A stretch of DNA of 64,000 bases from Clostridium sp. ZS2-4 (GCF_026719745.1 NZ_JAPPRQ010000134.1:21338-85337), one strand, 5' to 3'; shown: positions 20,615 through 31,865, counted from the first letter of the stretch. Program-made: numbers and translations. The notes: a model not told the origin generated them from the letters alone.

Positions 20615-22048
20615 ATGGTAAGAAATGTTTATAACACACCTTTAACTAGCAGATATGCTTCTAGTGAAATGTCATACTTATTTTCTGATGAAATGAAATT
20701 TAAAACTTGGCGTAAGCTTTGGGTAGCTTTAGCTGAAAGTGAGAAAGAGTTGGGGTTAAATATTTCTCAAGAACAAATAAATGAGTTAAAAAGCAATATT
20801 GAAAATATAAATTATGAAGTAGCTGTAGAAAAAGAAAAAGAAATAAGACATGATGTTATGAGTCATGTATATGCATATGGACTTCAATGTCCTAATGCCA
20901 AAGGGATTATTCACTTAGGTGCTACAAGTTGTTTTGTTGGAGATAATACTGATTTAATAGTAATGAAAGAGGCTCTTTTGATAGTGAGAAATAAATTAGT
21001 GAATGTGATAAACAATCTATCAAAATTTGCTCTGAAATATAAAGATTTACCTACTCTTGGGTTTACTCATTTACAACCAGCTCAATTAACTACAGTTGGT
21101 AAAAGGGCTACATTGTGGATGCAAGATTTGCTTTTAGATTTGGAAAATATAAGTTTTACAATAGAGACTTTGAAATTAAGAGGGGTAAAAGGGACTACTG
21201 GAACTCAAGCTAGTTTCATGAAATTATTTGACAATGATGAAGAAGCAGTAAAAAAACTTGATGAGCTAGTTGCGAAGAAGGTTGGGTTTGAAAGTACGTA
21301 TGCTGTAACTGGTCAAACATACTCAAGAAAAGTTGATTCGATAGTATTGAATACCCTTTCGGAAATTGCTCAAAGTGCTTATAAATTTAGTAATGATTTA
21401 AGAATACTTCAAAATATGAAAGAGATGGAAGAACCTTTTGAAAAAAATCAAGTTGGATCTTCAGCTATGGCATATAAAAGAAATCCGATGAGATCGGAAA
21501 GAATAAGTGCATTAAGTAGATTTGTAATTGTGAATTCTCTTAATCCGGCAATAACTGCTGGAACTCAATGGTTTGAAAGAACTTTAGATGATTCGGCAAA
21601 TAAGAGATTATCGGTTTCTGAGGCGTTTTTAGCTTTAGATGGTGTGCTGAATTTATATATGAATGTAACAAGTAACATGGTAGTGTATGAAAAAGTAATA
21701 GCTTCTCATGTAGAAAGTGAACTTCCTTTTATGGCTACAGAAAATATTTTAATGGAAGCAGTGAAAAGGGGAGGAGACAGACAGGAGTTACATGAAAAAA
21801 TAAGAACTCTTTCTATGGAAGCTGCTAAAAGAGTTAAAGAAGAAGGTCTTAATAATGATTTAATCCAAAGAATAGTAAAAGATGACTCTTTCTTAATGAG
21901 TGCAGAAGAAATTTTTGCTATAATAGATTCTAAGAAGTTTATCGGAAGAGCACCAGGACAGGTAGAAGATTTTATAAACAATTGTGTTATGCCTGTTATG
22001 AATACTTATAAAAATGAATTGAATATAGAAGTAGAAATAAATGTATAA
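20615..22048 (+). CDS. purB: Adenylosuccinate lyase
   Basis: PurB removes fumarate from SAICAR and from adenylosuccinate in purine synthesis. The 477-residue protein shows the fumarase/aspartase fold signature in GSSAMAYKRNPMRSE, the HLGATS block and GFTHLQPAQ. The ATG at 20615 is chosen because CGGAGG precedes it; an in-frame GTG at 20597 lies before that site. It is monocistronic, away from other pur genes. Confidence 0.95.
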   Translation: MVRNVYNTPLTSRYASSEMSYLFSDEMKFKTWRKLWVALAESEKELGLNISQEQINELKSNIENINYEVAVEKEKEIRHDVMSHVYAYGLQCPNAKGIIHLGATSCFVGDNTDLIVMKEALLIVRNKLVNVINNLSKFALKYKDLPTLGFTHLQPAQLTTVGKRATLWMQDLLLDLENISFTIETLKLRGVKGTTGTQASFMKLFDNDEEAVKKLDELVAKKVGFESTYAVTGQTYSRKVDSIVLNTLSEIAQSAYKFSNDLRILQNMKEMEEPFEKNQVGSSAMAYKRNPMRSERISALSRFVIVNSLNPAITAGTQWFERTLDDSANKRLSVSEAFLALDGVLNLYMNVTSNMVVYEKVIASHVESELPFMATENILMEAVKRGGDRQELHEKIRTLSMEAAKRVKEEGLNNDLIQRIVKDDSFLMSAEEIFAIIDSKKFIGRAPGQVEDFINNCVMPVMNTYKNELNIEVEINV

Positions 22049-22069
22049 ATATATGATATAATATGTATT

Positions 22070-22103
22070 AGCCGGTATGAAAAACATATCGGCTTTTGTA
22101 TTG
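22070..22103 (+). terminator. Terminator after purB
   Basis: A 10-bp stem (AGCCGGTATG / CATATCGGCT, one G-U pair) with an AAAAA loop, followed by TTTGTATTG. Confidence 0.75.
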
Positions 22104-22290
22104 AAAATTATTTTTAAAAAAACATTAATGTACATTTGTATAAATATAAAAATTTTAAAAATATTTTTTTTATTATAATTGATGATACTTTTTAAAATAA
22201 ATTTCCATTATAATAATGATATAAAAGTGTTAGTTTTAAATATAAGCACTAGAATCATTGAATATAAATAAAATATATATCAAAAACAAC

Positions 22291-22328
22291 ATCTAACTTC
22301 GCTAAATGTAAATTTAGCGAAGTTAGAT
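22291..22328. repeat. 17-bp perfect inverted repeat before the Xer-type gene
   Basis: The arms 22291-22307 and 22312-22328 (core AACTTCGCTAAAT) are perfect, with a GTAA loop. The repeat ends 21 bp before the recombinase start. It has no T tract on the plus strand. It may be an operator, an RNA hairpin near the ribosome site or a recombinase-binding site. The rest of 22104-22349 is A+T-rich with nothing else evident. Confidence 0.8.
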
Positions 22329-22349
22329 ACGCGAAATAGGGGGGGCATT

Positions 22350-23336
22350 ATGAATTATACTTTAATAAATATCTATGATCCTACTTTACCTGAATACGTG
22401 AATGAATTTTTGAACTATCTGGGAACAATCAAAGGAAAATCCGAAAATACTATCAAGGGATATAAATGGGATTTAACTATGTTTTTTAGATTTTTAAAAC
22501 TATACAAAGGACATGTAAAAAATAATATTGAGTTTGAAGATATAGCTATTGATGATATTGATAAAACCTTTATAAAAAAAATTAGACTTTCCGACTTATA
22601 CGCATATATCTCCTTTACTGAAAATTATAGAAATAACGGGAATTATGCCAGAGCTAGAAAAGTAGCCTCTCTCAAATCCTTTTTTAAATATTTGCACAGC
22701 AAAGCAAAAATATTAGATGAAAATCCTGCTGCTGAATTAGAATCACCTAAAATCAACAAACGGAATCCTGTGTATTTAACTTTGGAGGAAAGCAAAAATC
22801 TTTTAACCTCTATTGATGGAGAAAATAAAGAAAGAGATTATTGTATTATAACGTTATTTTTAAACTGTGGGCTGAGACTTTCGGAATTGTGCAGTATTGA
22901 TATTTCAAAGATAAAAGATGATACTCTAACCATCATAGGTAAAGGAAATAAAGAAAGAACTGTGTACCTAAATAACGCATGTTTAAAAGCAATTGAAAAT
23001 TACATGGCTATAAGAAATCAAAAACACAATAAGATAGATCCAGCTCATAAAGATGCTTTGTTTATTAGTAAAAAGCTGAAAAGGATAAATAAAAGAAGTG
23101 TTGAACTATTGGTGAAGAAACACATAGAGAAATCCGGACTTACAAATCAGAAATATACGCCTCATAAATTAAGGCATACAGCTGCAACGTTGATGTACAA
23201 GTATGGCAATGTAGATATACGAAGTTTGCAGAAAATTCTTGGACATGAGAATGTTTCAACTACACAGATATATACTCATGTAGATGACGAAACTTTGAGA
23301 CAAGCTGTCAGCTTAAATCCTTTAAGTGAAGAATAA
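22350..23336 (+). CDS. Tyrosine recombinase, XerC/XerD type
   Basis: A 328-residue integrase-family recombinase. A SAM-like N-terminal core-binding domain (residues 10-120) precedes the catalytic domain with the full set of residues: Arg in GLRLSELC, Lys in GKGNKERTVY, HxxR in HKLRHTAAT, His in LGHENVSTT and the nucleophile in IYTHVDDET. The length and setting next to lexA suggest a chromosomal Xer protein rather than a phage integrase; no att-like duplications or phage genes are near. Which Xer role it has is not clear. The start follows an unusual run of seven G residues. Confidence 0.88.
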   Translation: MNYTLINIYDPTLPEYVNEFLNYLGTIKGKSENTIKGYKWDLTMFFRFLKLYKGHVKNNIEFEDIAIDDIDKTFIKKIRLSDLYAYISFTENYRNNGNYARARKVASLKSFFKYLHSKAKILDENPAAELESPKINKRNPVYLTLEESKNLLTSIDGENKERDYCIITLFLNCGLRLSELCSIDISKIKDDTLTIIGKGNKERTVYLNNACLKAIENYMAIRNQKHNKIDPAHKDALFISKKLKRINKRSVELLVKKHIEKSGLTNQKYTPHKLRHTAATLMYKYGNVDIRSLQKILGHENVSTTQIYTHVDDETLRQAVSLNPLSEE

Positions 23337-23362
23337 AAAGCAATGAATTGCTTTTTATTCTT
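23331..23362. terminator. Bidirectional terminator between the Xer and Cys-rich genes
   Basis: A 13-14-bp stem (GAATAAAAAGCAA / TTGCTTTTTATTC) over a tiny loop, followed by TTTTCTG. It overlaps the stop of the upstream gene and can serve convergent transcription. Confidence 0.8.
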
Positions 23363-23741
23363 TTCTGTTATCAAAAACAAATAAACCTGGAAATGCTTCT
23401 TCCATTACTTTTTTGGTATTCATATTTTCTTCTAATATCTCGGTAAGACCATCAATATCATCTATGTACTCTACTCTTATATCATCTTCTTTTAAATCAG
23501 AGTTATATGAAGCGAATTTTTCAATGACTTGATTTTTTGATGTGTTCTCATCTTCCTTATCGTTTATTTCAAGAACATCTTCAACTATTTCATCGATATC
23601 TATAGCTTTGGCATCATACCCTTCTAATTCTAAACATTTTCCGCAGTTGTTGCATATTTTAGATGGTTTTAAATCACATTTATTACATTCATCACAATTA
23701 TCACACACTTTTTTGGGGTTTAAAATACATAATTTGCACAT
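23355..23741 (-). CDS. Cysteine-rich protein of unknown function, divergent from lexA
   Basis: A 128-residue protein I do not recognise. The first 40 residues carry four CxxC pairs (CKLC, CDNC, CNKC, CNNC) plus a further Cys, like a small zinc- or Fe-S-binding knuckle. The rest is acidic (many D/E), ending in VMEEAFPGLFVFDN. It has a good AAAGGAG site and a promoter (23777-23805) next to the LexA box shared with lexA, so SOS regulation is possible. The gene is probably real; its role is open. Confidence 0.75.
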   Translation of the reverse strand: MCKLCILNPKKVCDNCDECNKCDLKPSKICNNCGKCLELEGYDAKAIDIDEIVEDVLEINDKEDENTSKNQVIEKFASYNSDLKEDDIRVEYIDDIDGLTEILEENMNTKKVMEEAFPGLFVFDNRKE

Positions 23742-23776
23742 AATCTATCTCTCCTTTTATAATATATCAAAATATT

Positions 23777-23805
23777 ATTATATCAAAAGAATTAGAGGTA
23801 ATCAA
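23777..23805 (-). promoter_or_regulatory. Predicted promoter of the Cys-rich gene
   Basis: On the minus strand TTGATT (23805-23800) and TATAAT (23782-23777) are 17 bp apart. The LexA box begins 9 bp upstream of the -35. Confidence 0.7.
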
Positions 23806-23813
23806 ATTTGTGA

Positions 23814-23825
23814 GAACATTAGTTT
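23814..23825. promoter_or_regulatory. LexA box in the lexA divergent region
   Basis: GAACATTAGTTT matches GAAC-N4-GTTC in seven of eight fixed positions. It overlaps the lexA -35 (TTGATG, 23824-23829), which fits autorepression. Confidence 0.75.
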
Positions 23826-23852
23826 GATGTTTTTGGAAATTTATGATATAAT
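23824..23852 (+). promoter_or_regulatory. Predicted promoter of lexA
   Basis: TTGATG (23824-23829) and TATAAT (23847-23852), 17-bp spacer. Confidence 0.75.
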
Positions 23853-23880
23853 TCAGAATAAAGGATAAGGGGTGTATATA

Positions 23881-24489
23881 ATGAATGTAAATAAAAAGGA
23901 TAAACAAACAGAAATATATGAATTTATAAAAATATACATTAGAGAAAAAGGATATCCTCCTTCAGTAAGAGAAATATGCAAAGGTGTAGGGTTAAGTTCT
24001 ACATCTACTGTTCATGGTCATCTTGCCAGACTTGAAAAAAAAGGTATGATTAAACGTGATTCTACAAAACCTAGAACTATAGAAATATTAAAAGACCCCC
24101 CTATCAAACAGGAAATGGTTGGTATTCCTATTATAGGAAAAGTAACTGCCGGAGAACCGATTTTAGCTGTTGAAAATGTAGAGGATACATTCCCTATCTC
24201 GTTAAATTTTATACCAAGTAATAAAGATTTGTTTATGTTAAGGATTTCAGGAGAAAGTATGATAGATGCGGGAATTATGAATGGAGATTTAGCTATAATT
24301 GAGAAAACTAATTATGCGGCAAATGGAGATATAGTTGTTGCTTTAATAGATAATGAAGCTACAATAAAAAGATTTTTTAAAGAAAAAGATTATATAAGAT
24401 TACAGCCTGAAAATAAAACAATGTCTCCAATTATAGTAGAAAATTGTACTATTATAGGTAAATTAATTGGACTATTTAGAAAGTATTAA
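23881..24489 (+). CDS. lexA: SOS repressor LexA
   Basis: LexA represses DNA-damage genes until RecA filaments stimulate its self-cleavage. The 202-residue protein has an N-terminal winged helix ([26 protein letters not shown]), the Ala90-Gly91 cleavage site in VTAGEP, Ser126 in SGESMIDAG and Lys163 in ATIKRFF. The ATG at 23881 follows AAGGGGTG; an in-frame GTG at 23872 lies within that site. Confidence 0.96.
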   Translation: MNVNKKDKQTEIYEFIKIYIREKGYPPSVREICKGVGLSSTSTVHGHLARLEKKGMIKRDSTKPRTIEILKDPPIKQEMVGIPIIGKVTAGEPILAVENVEDTFPISLNFIPSNKDLFMLRISGESMIDAGIMNGDLAIIEKTNYAANGDIVVALIDNEATIKRFFKEKDYIRLQPENKTMSPIIVENCTIIGKLIGLFRKY

Positions 24490-24498
24490 TAAATATAG

Positions 24499-24545
24499 AA
24501 ACTAGTAGATAATCATAAAAAATCCTATCTACTAGTTTTCTTATT
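24499..24545. terminator. Terminator between lexA and the convergent PLP gene
   Basis: A 13-bp perfect stem (AAACTAGTAGATA / TATCTACTAGTTT) with a 14-nt loop, then TCTTATTT. Confidence 0.8.
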
Positions 24546-25834
24546 TACGCATCTTTTATAATTTTACTTAAAGCAATTAAAATGCCTATTTTTGCATGAT
24601 CGAAGGTAAGACCTCCCTGAAGATATGCAATATATGGTTCTCTTATAGGTGCATCAGCAGATAATTCAATAGATGATCCTTGAATAAAAGCACCAGCTGC
24701 CATTATAACTTGATCATTATATCCAGGCATATCCCATGGTTCACAAACCACAAAAGAATCAACAGGAGAACCTAACTGTATCCCCTTACAAAATTGAATC
24801 AATTTTTCTCTATCGTTGAATTTTATGGCTTGAATTATATCACTTCTATTTGTGTCATATGTTGGAAGTACTTCAAATCCTGCAAGTTCCATTATTCTAG
24901 CACAGAAGATAGCTCCTTTTAAAGCTTCCATGGCCACATGAGGAGCAAAAAATAATCCTTGATACATAGCTCTCATTACCCCGAATGTTGAACCACATTC
25001 GGCACCTATCCCTGGAACTGTTAATCTATAAGATGCCTGTTCTACACACTCTTTAGTTCCTGCTATATATCCTCCAGTAGGTGCTATTCCTCCACCTATA
25101 TTTTTTATTAGAGACCCAACAACTAAATCTGCTCCAACATCTGTTGGCTCTAAAATATCAATAAATTCACCATAGCAGTTATCTACAAAACAAATTATAT
25201 TTTTTCTAACAGATTTAACACACTCTACTATATTTTTTATATCTGAAATATTTAATGAATTTCTCCATCCATATCCTGTAGATCTTTGTATATGTACAAG
25301 CTTTATAGTTCCATCTTCTTGTAAAGCTTTTGCAATATCTTCTATATTAGGTTTTCCGTTTTCTTTAAGTTCTATTTGCTTATAAGAAACTCCATATTCT
25401 TTTAAAGAACCTATCCTTTCATCCTTATCTATTCCAATTACACTGTGTAAAGTATCATATGGTTTGCCACATACTGAAATCATAGTATCATTTGGTCTTA
25501 AATTACCGAATAAAGCAGCGCCTAAAGCATGAGTACCATTGACAAAATGGGGTCTTACAAGTGCACTTTCACAGTTGAAAATTCTTGCATATACCTTATC
25601 TAATGAATCTCTGCCTATATCTCCATAACCATACCCAGTTGTATTTGTAAAATGTGCTTCGCTTATTCTTTCTTCCTGCATGGCATTTAAAACCTTCAGC
25701 TGATTGTATTCCCTAATTTCATCTATAGCTTTAAATTTATCTTTAACATCATTTATAGCTCTTTCGTAAAGTTCTAATGCCTTGTTACTTATGCTATATT
25801 TCTTAATCAATTGTTCTTTCATTTGTTCTATCAT
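24545..25834 (-). CDS. Methionine gamma-lyase / aluminium-resistance family PLP protein (YnbB)
   Basis: A 429-residue fold-type I PLP protein of the Alum_res/YnbB family, often encoded with hfq in Firmicutes. The N-terminal helix region is followed by TTGYGYGDIGRD, RPHFVNGTHA and the PLP-lysine region SLIKNIGGGIAPTGGYI. The family name comes from a reported aluminium-resistance link and remote similarity to methionine gamma-lyase; the true reaction is not known to me. The start follows GGGAGG. It is last in the miaB-hfq direction but lies behind the hfq terminator. Confidence 0.85.
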   Translation of the reverse strand: MIEQMKEQLIKKYSISNKALELYERAINDVKDKFKAIDEIREYNQLKVLNAMQEERISEAHFTNTTGYGYGDIGRDSLDKVYARIFNCESALVRPHFVNGTHALGAALFGNLRPNDTMISVCGKPYDTLHSVIGIDKDERIGSLKEYGVSYKQIELKENGKPNIEDIAKALQEDGTIKLVHIQRSTGYGWRNSLNISDIKNIVECVKSVRKNIICFVDNCYGEFIDILEPTDVGADLVVGSLIKNIGGGIAPTGGYIAGTKECVEQASYRLTVPGIGAECGSTFGVMRAMYQGLFFAPHVAMEALKGAIFCARIMELAGFEVLPTYDTNRSDIIQAIKFNDREKLIQFCKGIQLGSPVDSFVVCEPWDMPGYNDQVIMAAGAFIQGSSIELSADAPIREPYIAYLQGGLTFDHAKIGILIALSKIIKDA

Positions 25835-25885
25835 ATGTATAACCTCCCAATACCCGAATTTAAATCATTAACTATATTATCATAC

Positions 25886-25918
25886 ATGAAAAAAATAGGC
25901 AAATAAATGCCTATTTTT
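25886..25918 (-). terminator. Terminator after hfq
   Basis: On the minus strand AAAAATAGGCA pairs with TGCCTATTTTT over a 6-nt loop, followed by TT and CATG. The stem includes the hfq stop codon. Confidence 0.75.
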
Positions 25919-26153
25919 CATTATTATCGTCTTGTACAAATAAAATTGGTTTAGCTGGAACGATAGTTGATACTGCATGTTTATATATCATCATTTGCTT
26001 TCCTTCATTATCAAGAATTACTGTAAAATTATCAAATCCTTTAACATTTCCTTTAAGTTGAAATCCATTTGTCAAAAATATTGTAACAGGTATTCTATTT
26101 TTCCTAGCGTTATTTAAAAATAAATCTTGCAAATTATTATTTAGTTTGTTCAT
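25911..26153 (-). CDS. hfq: RNA chaperone Hfq
   Basis: Hfq forms hexameric rings that bind U-rich and A-rich RNA. The 80-residue protein has the Sm1 region ([22 protein letters not shown]), [18 protein letters not shown] and an Sm2-like [10 protein letters not shown] motif. The ATG at 26153 follows GGAGGG; a TTG five codons earlier overlaps that site. It lies downstream of miaA, the conserved partner in bacteria. Confidence 0.96.
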   Translation of the reverse strand: MNKLNNNLQDLFLNNARKNRIPVTIFLTNGFQLKGNVKGFDNFTVILDNEGKQMMIYKHAVSTIVPAKPILFVQDDNNEK

Positions 26154-26215
26154 AATATTTCCCTCCAAATTTTTATATATCTATATTCTATAAAAAGAAA
26201 TAAATTCCTCTATTT

Positions 26216-27178
26216 TTAAAGATTTTTGTTATACTTAAATTTATTTCGCAAATCATTAAATTTACTAATAATAGCTTCAGCTACTTCAGAATCATCATTA
26301 TAAGTATCTTTATTTATCCAAATAACCCTTTTATCTTTTCTGAACCATGTAAGCTGACGTTTAGCATAATTTCTACTTCCTTTTTTAATCATCTCAATGG
26401 CTTCATCAAGTGTAATTTTACCATCCAAATAATAAAGTATTTCTTTATAGCCAATACCTTTCATAGACTGCATATCTGCAGTTAAACCCATATTTTTCAA
26501 TTTTACAACCTCATCAATTAAACCTTCTTCAATCATTATATCCACACGTTGATTTATTCTATTATATAATTTTGCTCTATCCATAGTAAGCACAAAGTAA
26601 TAGACATTATAAGGTATATTATATATATCTTGCTCTGCATTAAACTCACTAATTGTTTTACCTGTAAGTTTAAATACTTCAAGAGCTCTAATTACTCTTT
26701 TTAAATCATTTGGATATAATTTATTATATGATTCGTTATCAATATCTTTAAGAAGAGAATGAATGTATTCATTCCCCTTCTCCAGTGCCAAAGATTTTAG
26801 ATGTTCTCTATATATTTCATCTTTATAAGCATTTGCAAAATCATAATTAAATATCAGTGAATCAATATAAAATCCAGTTCCACCAACCAACATAGGTAGC
26901 TTGCTATTACTGGTTATTTCCTCGATATCTTTTGCAGCTTCATGCTTAAACTCTACTACACTGAACTCCTGAGAAGGTTCTACAAAATCTATAACATGGT
27001 GCGGGATACCTTCTCTTTCATCTTCCTTAATTTTAGCAGAACCTATATCCATATATTTATAAATTTGCATTGAATCAGCTGAAATTATTTCACCATTTAA
27101 ATTTTTAGCTAAATTTATGGATATAGCTGTTTTCCCAACAGCTGTAGGACCTGCAAGTATAAATAAATCTTTTTTCAT
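26216..27178 (-). CDS. miaA: tRNA dimethylallyltransferase
   Basis: MiaA adds a dimethylallyl group to A37 of tRNAs reading UNN codons. The 320-residue protein has Walker [10 protein letters not shown], the [15 protein letters not shown] substrate block, [11 protein letters not shown] and [10 protein letters not shown]. MiaB, the next enzyme on the same base, is encoded upstream in the same direction (31899-33227). Confidence 0.96.
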   Translation of the reverse strand: MKKDLFILAGPTAVGKTAISINLAKNLNGEIISADSMQIYKYMDIGSAKIKEDEREGIPHHVIDFVEPSQEFSVVEFKHEAAKDIEEITSNSKLPMLVGGTGFYIDSLIFNYDFANAYKDEIYREHLKSLALEKGNEYIHSLLKDIDNESYNKLYPNDLKRVIRALEVFKLTGKTISEFNAEQDIYNIPYNVYYFVLTMDRAKLYNRINQRVDIMIEEGLIDEVVKLKNMGLTADMQSMKGIGYKEILYYLDGKITLDEAIEMIKKGSRNYAKRQLTWFRKDKRVIWINKDTYNDDSEVAEAIISKFNDLRNKFKYNKNL

Positions 27179-27199
27179 TTACAATCTCCTTCTGTATAG

Positions 27200-29122
27200 C
27201 TACTGAATTCTCTTGAATTTCTTTTCAACATCCTTTAATGACATTTTAATTATAGTAGGCCTTCCGTGAGGACAATTAAAAGGCTCATCTATATATCTTA
27301 AGGTTTCAATTAATGTAATCATTTCTGCTTGTGACAAAGAATGATTTGCTTTTATTGCTGCTTTACATGCCAGCGAAGCAATAGTTTTATGTTTAACTTC
27401 AGATGTCTTACCTGAACCCATGTTTTTTATGTTATCTAATATTTCAAGAAAGAATGTTTTCACATCTGTTTTACCTAAAAGCAAAGGAGCTTCTCTTATA
27501 CTTAAAGTGTTATCACCAAATAATTCTATTGAAAATCCTGTTTCACTAAAAAGATGTTTATTTTCAACATAATGAGAAAAATCCTCATGACTTAATTCCA
27601 AAATAACTGGCACAATAAGAATTTGAGAAACAACTTCATTGGTTTCTATTTGTTTTTTATATTTTTCAAACAATATTTTCTCATGAGCAGCATGTTGATC
27701 TATCATATAGAATTCACCAAATTCTTCACCTATAATATAGGTGTTATTGAATTGTCCTATAATCTTTAAAGATGGGAATTTTGCTTGTTTTTCTACTTCG
27801 TTACTTGAATATTTGTTATTAGTTTCTTCTTTGAAACTCTTATTAGGTTTTTCAATATTAGACCTTACCTCTTGCTCAGAAAAATAACTATTCTTAGACT
27901 TATTCTCATGAATATAGGCTTCTTTTTTATTAGTGTTTGTTTTTGAATTTAAGTTATTTAGCTTTTCATAATTAAATAATTTATCTTCAATTTTCGAACT
28001 TTCTTCAACAGTATTTTGTTTAAGATCTATTGGTAATTGAATTGGAGTTATTTTCTCATCTTGTTGCACAGAAAATCCCATATCATTTTCTGGTATGTCT
28101 GAATGATTTTCTTGAAGGTTAAAAGTTTTTTTAACACTTTCCGCTATTGCTTCATGTACAGTATTAAAAACTAATTTATAAATACTTCTTTCATCTTCAA
28201 ACTTTATTTCAGACTTAGTAGGATGTACATTTACGTCAATGAATTCTGGATAAATATCTAAAAACAAAACAAAAAATGGATATTTGTTTACAGTTAGAAA
28301 AGATTTAAAAGCATTTTCTACTGCTGTTGTAATAAGTCCACTTTTAATAAACCGTCTATTAACAAAAATACTTTGATTGTTTCTACTTCCTCTGCTAATT
28401 TCTGAAGTCCCAATATATCCATGCACTGAAGCTATATCAGAGTGTTTTTCAAAATCAATAATATTATCATAAAACTGTTTACCATATACAGACCTTATAG
28501 TATCTTTAACATCATTAGAAGCAAAAGTAATTAAAGCTTTTTTATCATTGTTATAATATTTAAAAGATACATGGTAATTAGCCAGTGCTAACCTGCTTAT
28601 TATATTTGAAATTAAAGCTGCTTCTCTTTGAGTTGATTTTAAAAACTTCTGTCTAGCTGGAACATTATAAAAAATATTATTTACTTCTATGGAAGTTCCT
28701 GTATTACATCCAGTATCATTAATATAATTAATCTTTCCACCATCAATAGAAATTTCTTTTCCAAACTCTTTATCTTTACTCCTACTTTTTAGTATCACTG
28801 ATGAAACAGCTGCTATACTTGGCAGTGCTTCACCTCTAAATCCAAAGGTATTTATTTTATATATATCATCTATATTTGAAATTTTGCTAGTTCCATGAGG
28901 CCAAAAAGCTTTTTCTATATCATTAGGATGAATTCCATATCCATCATCTATTATTTTTATTTTATCTTTGCCACCATTGAGGATTTCAACAGTTATATTT
29001 TTAGATTCAGCATCTATACTATTTTCAATTAATTCTTTAACTACAGAAGAAGGTCTTTCAACAACCTCACCTGCAGCAATTTTATTAGAAGTTTCTTCAT
29101 TTAGTAAATTAATTCTTTTCAC
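27200..29122 (-). CDS. mutL: DNA mismatch repair protein MutL
   Basis: MutL couples mismatch recognition by MutS to strand removal. The 640-residue protein has the GHKL ATPase motifs ([24 protein letters not shown]) and a C-terminal dimer domain with the endonuclease motif [13 protein letters not shown], plus CPHGRPT near the end, so it should nick DNA itself. The start is GTG after AAAGGGTGAT. It is 15 bp after mutS. Confidence 0.96.
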   Translation of the reverse strand: MKRINLLNEETSNKIAAGEVVERPSSVVKELIENSIDAESKNITVEILNGGKDKIKIIDDGYGIHPNDIEKAFWPHGTSKISNIDDIYKINTFGFRGEALPSIAAVSSVILKSRSKDKEFGKEISIDGGKINYINDTGCNTGTSIEVNNIFYNVPARQKFLKSTQREAALISNIISRLALANYHVSFKYYNNDKKALITFASNDVKDTIRSVYGKQFYDNIIDFEKHSDIASVHGYIGTSEISRGSRNNQSIFVNRRFIKSGLITTAVENAFKSFLTVNKYPFFVLFLDIYPEFIDVNVHPTKSEIKFEDERSIYKLVFNTVHEAIAESVKKTFNLQENHSDIPENDMGFSVQQDEKITPIQLPIDLKQNTVEESSKIEDKLFNYEKLNNLNSKTNTNKKEAYIHENKSKNSYFSEQEVRSNIEKPNKSFKEETNNKYSSNEVEKQAKFPSLKIIGQFNNTYIIGEEFGEFYMIDQHAAHEKILFEKYKKQIETNEVVSQILIVPVILELSHEDFSHYVENKHLFSETGFSIELFGDNTLSIREAPLLLGKTDVKTFFLEILDNIKNMGSGKTSEVKHKTIASLACKAAIKANHSLSQAEMITLIETLRYIDEPFNCPHGRPTIIKMSLKDVEKKFKRIQ

Positions 29123-29137
29123 ATAATCACCCTTTAA

Positions 29138-31840
29138 TTATAAAGATTTAGCTTTATTAATTATATCATATAATTTATTAAATCCTTCCATTGGGGTCAT
29201 ATTCAGAATTTCTATGGAAGCTATTTCCTTAACTAAAGCATCTTTTTCAAAGTCACCAAAACCTATTTGTTTAACTTCAATATTTGAATTGTCTTTAGTA
29301 TTGATATTTTCTGTAATATTAGATACTGCTGCTTCATTTATTACTTTTAACTTTTGATTAGATTCATTTGTGAAATCAACTTTCTCTTGATTATTTTGGT
29401 AAAGAACATCTTTAATTTCGATATCGGTATCCATATTTTCATTTTCAAGCTTTATTAATATCTCTCTTGCTCTTTCTATTACTTTGTTTGGTATTCCAGC
29501 AAGTTTTGCTACTTCTATACCATAAGACTCATCTGCTCCACCTTCTACAATCTTACGTAAAAATACTATATCATCTTCCAGTTTCTTAACGGCAATAGAA
29601 TAATTTTTTACACCGTTAATTTTTCCTTCAAGGGAAGTCAATTCATGATAATGAGTTGCAAATAAAGTTTTACATCTAAGGTTGCTATTATTACATATAT
29701 ATTCTATAACTGCCCATGCAATACTTAAGCCATCATAAGTACTCGTTCCTCTACCAACCTCATCAAGTAAAATAAGACTTCTGTTAGTTGCATTATTCAG
29801 TATATTTGATACCTCCCACATTTCTACCATGAAAGTACTTTTTCCACGTGCCAAGTCGTCGGATGCACCAATTCTTGTAAATATTTTGTCACATATAGCT
29901 ACTGAAGCTTTTTTAGCTGGAACAAAACTTCCTATTTGAGCTAGAATATTTATTAATGCTATCTGCCTCATATAAGTAGATTTTCCCGCCATATTTGGAC
30001 CAGTAATTAAAATTAACTGTTTATCATTATCATTTATTATAGTATCATTTGCTACAAAAGTATCTCTTGGTATCACTTTTTCAACTACTGGATGTCTTCC
30101 TTCTTCAATATAAAGCTCTCCTGCGTTCATTATTTCAGGTTTACAATAATTGTTTTCAAGAGCAACAATAGCAAGAGAACATAGACAGTCTATTTCGGAT
30201 ATAAGTTTTGCACTATTTTTCATTCTATCTATATGTTCTTCAATAATATCCCTAATTTTAACAAAAACATCATATTCTAAAGTCATTAATTTCTCTTGCG
30301 CACCTAAGATTTTTTCTTCAACTTCTTTTAATTCTGGAGTTATATATCTTTCACAATTTGCAAGAGTTTGCTTTCTGATATATCTGCCTTCTGGTACAAG
30401 ATTTAAATTGGATTTGGTTATTTCTATATAATATCCAAATACTTTATTATATCTTATCTTTAATGATTTTATTTCAGTTTCTGCTTTTTCTCTATTTTCA
30501 AGATTAGCTATCCATTCCTTGCCATGAGCTTTGGCTTCTCTCAATTCATCAATGTCCTGATTGTATCTATCTTTTATTATTCCACCTTCTTTAACAGATA
30601 AAGCAGGATTATCTAATATTGACTTATTTAACAATTCATAAATATCTTCAAGACAATCGAGATTGTTATGTATTCCCATCAAGAGTTCACTATTAAAGTT
30701 TTTTAAAATTTCTTTTACTTTAGGAAGCTTTTCAATAGAATTTTTTAGAGAAATAAGTTCTTTAGCATTAACGCTTTTAGAAGAAACTTTTCCTACAAGT
30801 CTCTCTATATCATAAATATCTCTTAAGTGTTCTTTTAAGTCTTCATATAAATATTGATTATTTATTATTTCTTCAATTGAGTTTAATCTATTGTCAATAA
30901 GTTTTTTCTGTATTAGAGGTTGCTCAAGCCATTTTCTAAGCAATCTTCCACCCATGGCAGTATTGGTTTTATCTATAACCCAAAGCAGAGAACCTTTTTT
31001 TGTCTTTTCTCTTAAAGTTTCTGTTAGTTCCAAGTTTTTTCGTGAGTTGATATCAATACTTAAATAATCGATTATATCATAATATTCAATAGTATCTATA
31101 TGTGTAAGAACTCTCTTCTGAGTTTCCATTATGTAGTTTAATAAACCATTAGCACTTTTTGTTAAAACATGATTAAAGTTATTTTCATCAAAATTTGCAA
31201 ACTGTTTTTTTAGATTTTGCGCCCCATTATCAATGTAATATTCATTTGAGCGTTTAGTAAAAGAAGCTTCAAATCTTTCTTTTATAGATAATAACAGTTT
31301 ATTATCTACATTTTCTTGTATTATTATTTCTTTAGGAATATATTTTGATATTTCATCCAAAATTATTGAAATATCATAATTGGCATAAGTACATTGAAAT
31401 TCTCCAGTAGATATATCTGCAAAACTCATGGCTACAGTATTATTTTCAACGTATAAACTCATAACATAATTATTTTTGGTATCCTCTAAAAAGCTTGAAT
31501 CAGAATAGGTACCTGGGGTAATTATTTTAATAATATCTCTTTTTACTATACCCTTTGCTTGAGAAGGATCCTCTAATTGTTCACATATACCAATTTTAAA
31601 GCCTTTGCTTACTAGTCTGTTTATATATGAACTTGTAGCATGATATGGTATTCCACACATAGGTGCTCTTTTTTCAAGTCCACACTCTCTGCCCGTTAAG
31701 ACTAGTTCTAATTCTCTCGCAGCAATTTCTGCATCTTCAAAAAACATCTCATAAAAATCACCTAATCTAAAAAATATTATGCAATCTTTATTTCTTTCTT
31801 TTATTTCTAAATACTGTCTCATCATTGGAGTTAAACCCAT
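29138..31840 (-). CDS. mutS: DNA mismatch repair protein MutS
   Basis: MutS binds mismatches and small loops. The 900-residue protein has the FxE-type mismatch region near residue 35 ([15 protein letters not shown]), connector, lever and clamp domains, and the ATPase with Walker [14 protein letters not shown] and Walker [15 protein letters not shown] 22-bp palindrome precedes it. Transcription with mutL is expected from the 15-bp gap. Confidence 0.97.
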   Translation of the reverse strand: MGLTPMMRQYLEIKERNKDCIIFFRLGDFYEMFFEDAEIAARELELVLTGRECGLEKRAPMCGIPYHATSSYINRLVSKGFKIGICEQLEDPSQAKGIVKRDIIKIITPGTYSDSSFLEDTKNNYVMSLYVENNTVAMSFADISTGEFQCTYANYDISIILDEISKYIPKEIIIQENVDNKLLLSIKERFEASFTKRSNEYYIDNGAQNLKKQFANFDENNFNHVLTKSANGLLNYIMETQKRVLTHIDTIEYYDIIDYLSIDINSRKNLELTETLREKTKKGSLLWVIDKTNTAMGGRLLRKWLEQPLIQKKLIDNRLNSIEEIINNQYLYEDLKEHLRDIYDIERLVGKVSSKSVNAKELISLKNSIEKLPKVKEILKNFNSELLMGIHNNLDCLEDIYELLNKSILDNPALSVKEGGIIKDRYNQDIDELREAKAHGKEWIANLENREKAETEIKSLKIRYNKVFGYYIEITKSNLNLVPEGRYIRKQTLANCERYITPELKEVEEKILGAQEKLMTLEYDVFVKIRDIIEEHIDRMKNSAKLISEIDCLCSLAIVALENNYCKPEIMNAGELYIEEGRHPVVEKVIPRDTFVANDTIINDNDKQLILITGPNMAGKSTYMRQIALINILAQIGSFVPAKKASVAICDKIFTRIGASDDLARGKSTFMVEMWEVSNILNNATNRSLILLDEVGRGTSTYDGLSIAWAVIEYICNNSNLRCKTLFATHYHELTSLEGKINGVKNYSIAVKKLEDDIVFLRKIVEGGADESYGIEVAKLAGIPNKVIERAREILIKLENENMDTDIEIKDVLYQNNQEKVDFTNESNQKLKVINEAAVSNITENINTKDNSNIEVKQIGFGDFEKDALVKEIASIEILNMTPMEGFNKLYDIINKAKSL

Positions 31841-31865
31841 AAAAACACCTCTCCATCCTTTTTTA

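Noticed and set aside
22350..23336. Phage or island integrase
   Set aside because: No phage genes, tRNA or direct-repeat att sites nearby, and core genes on both sides; a chromosomal Xer-type protein fits better.
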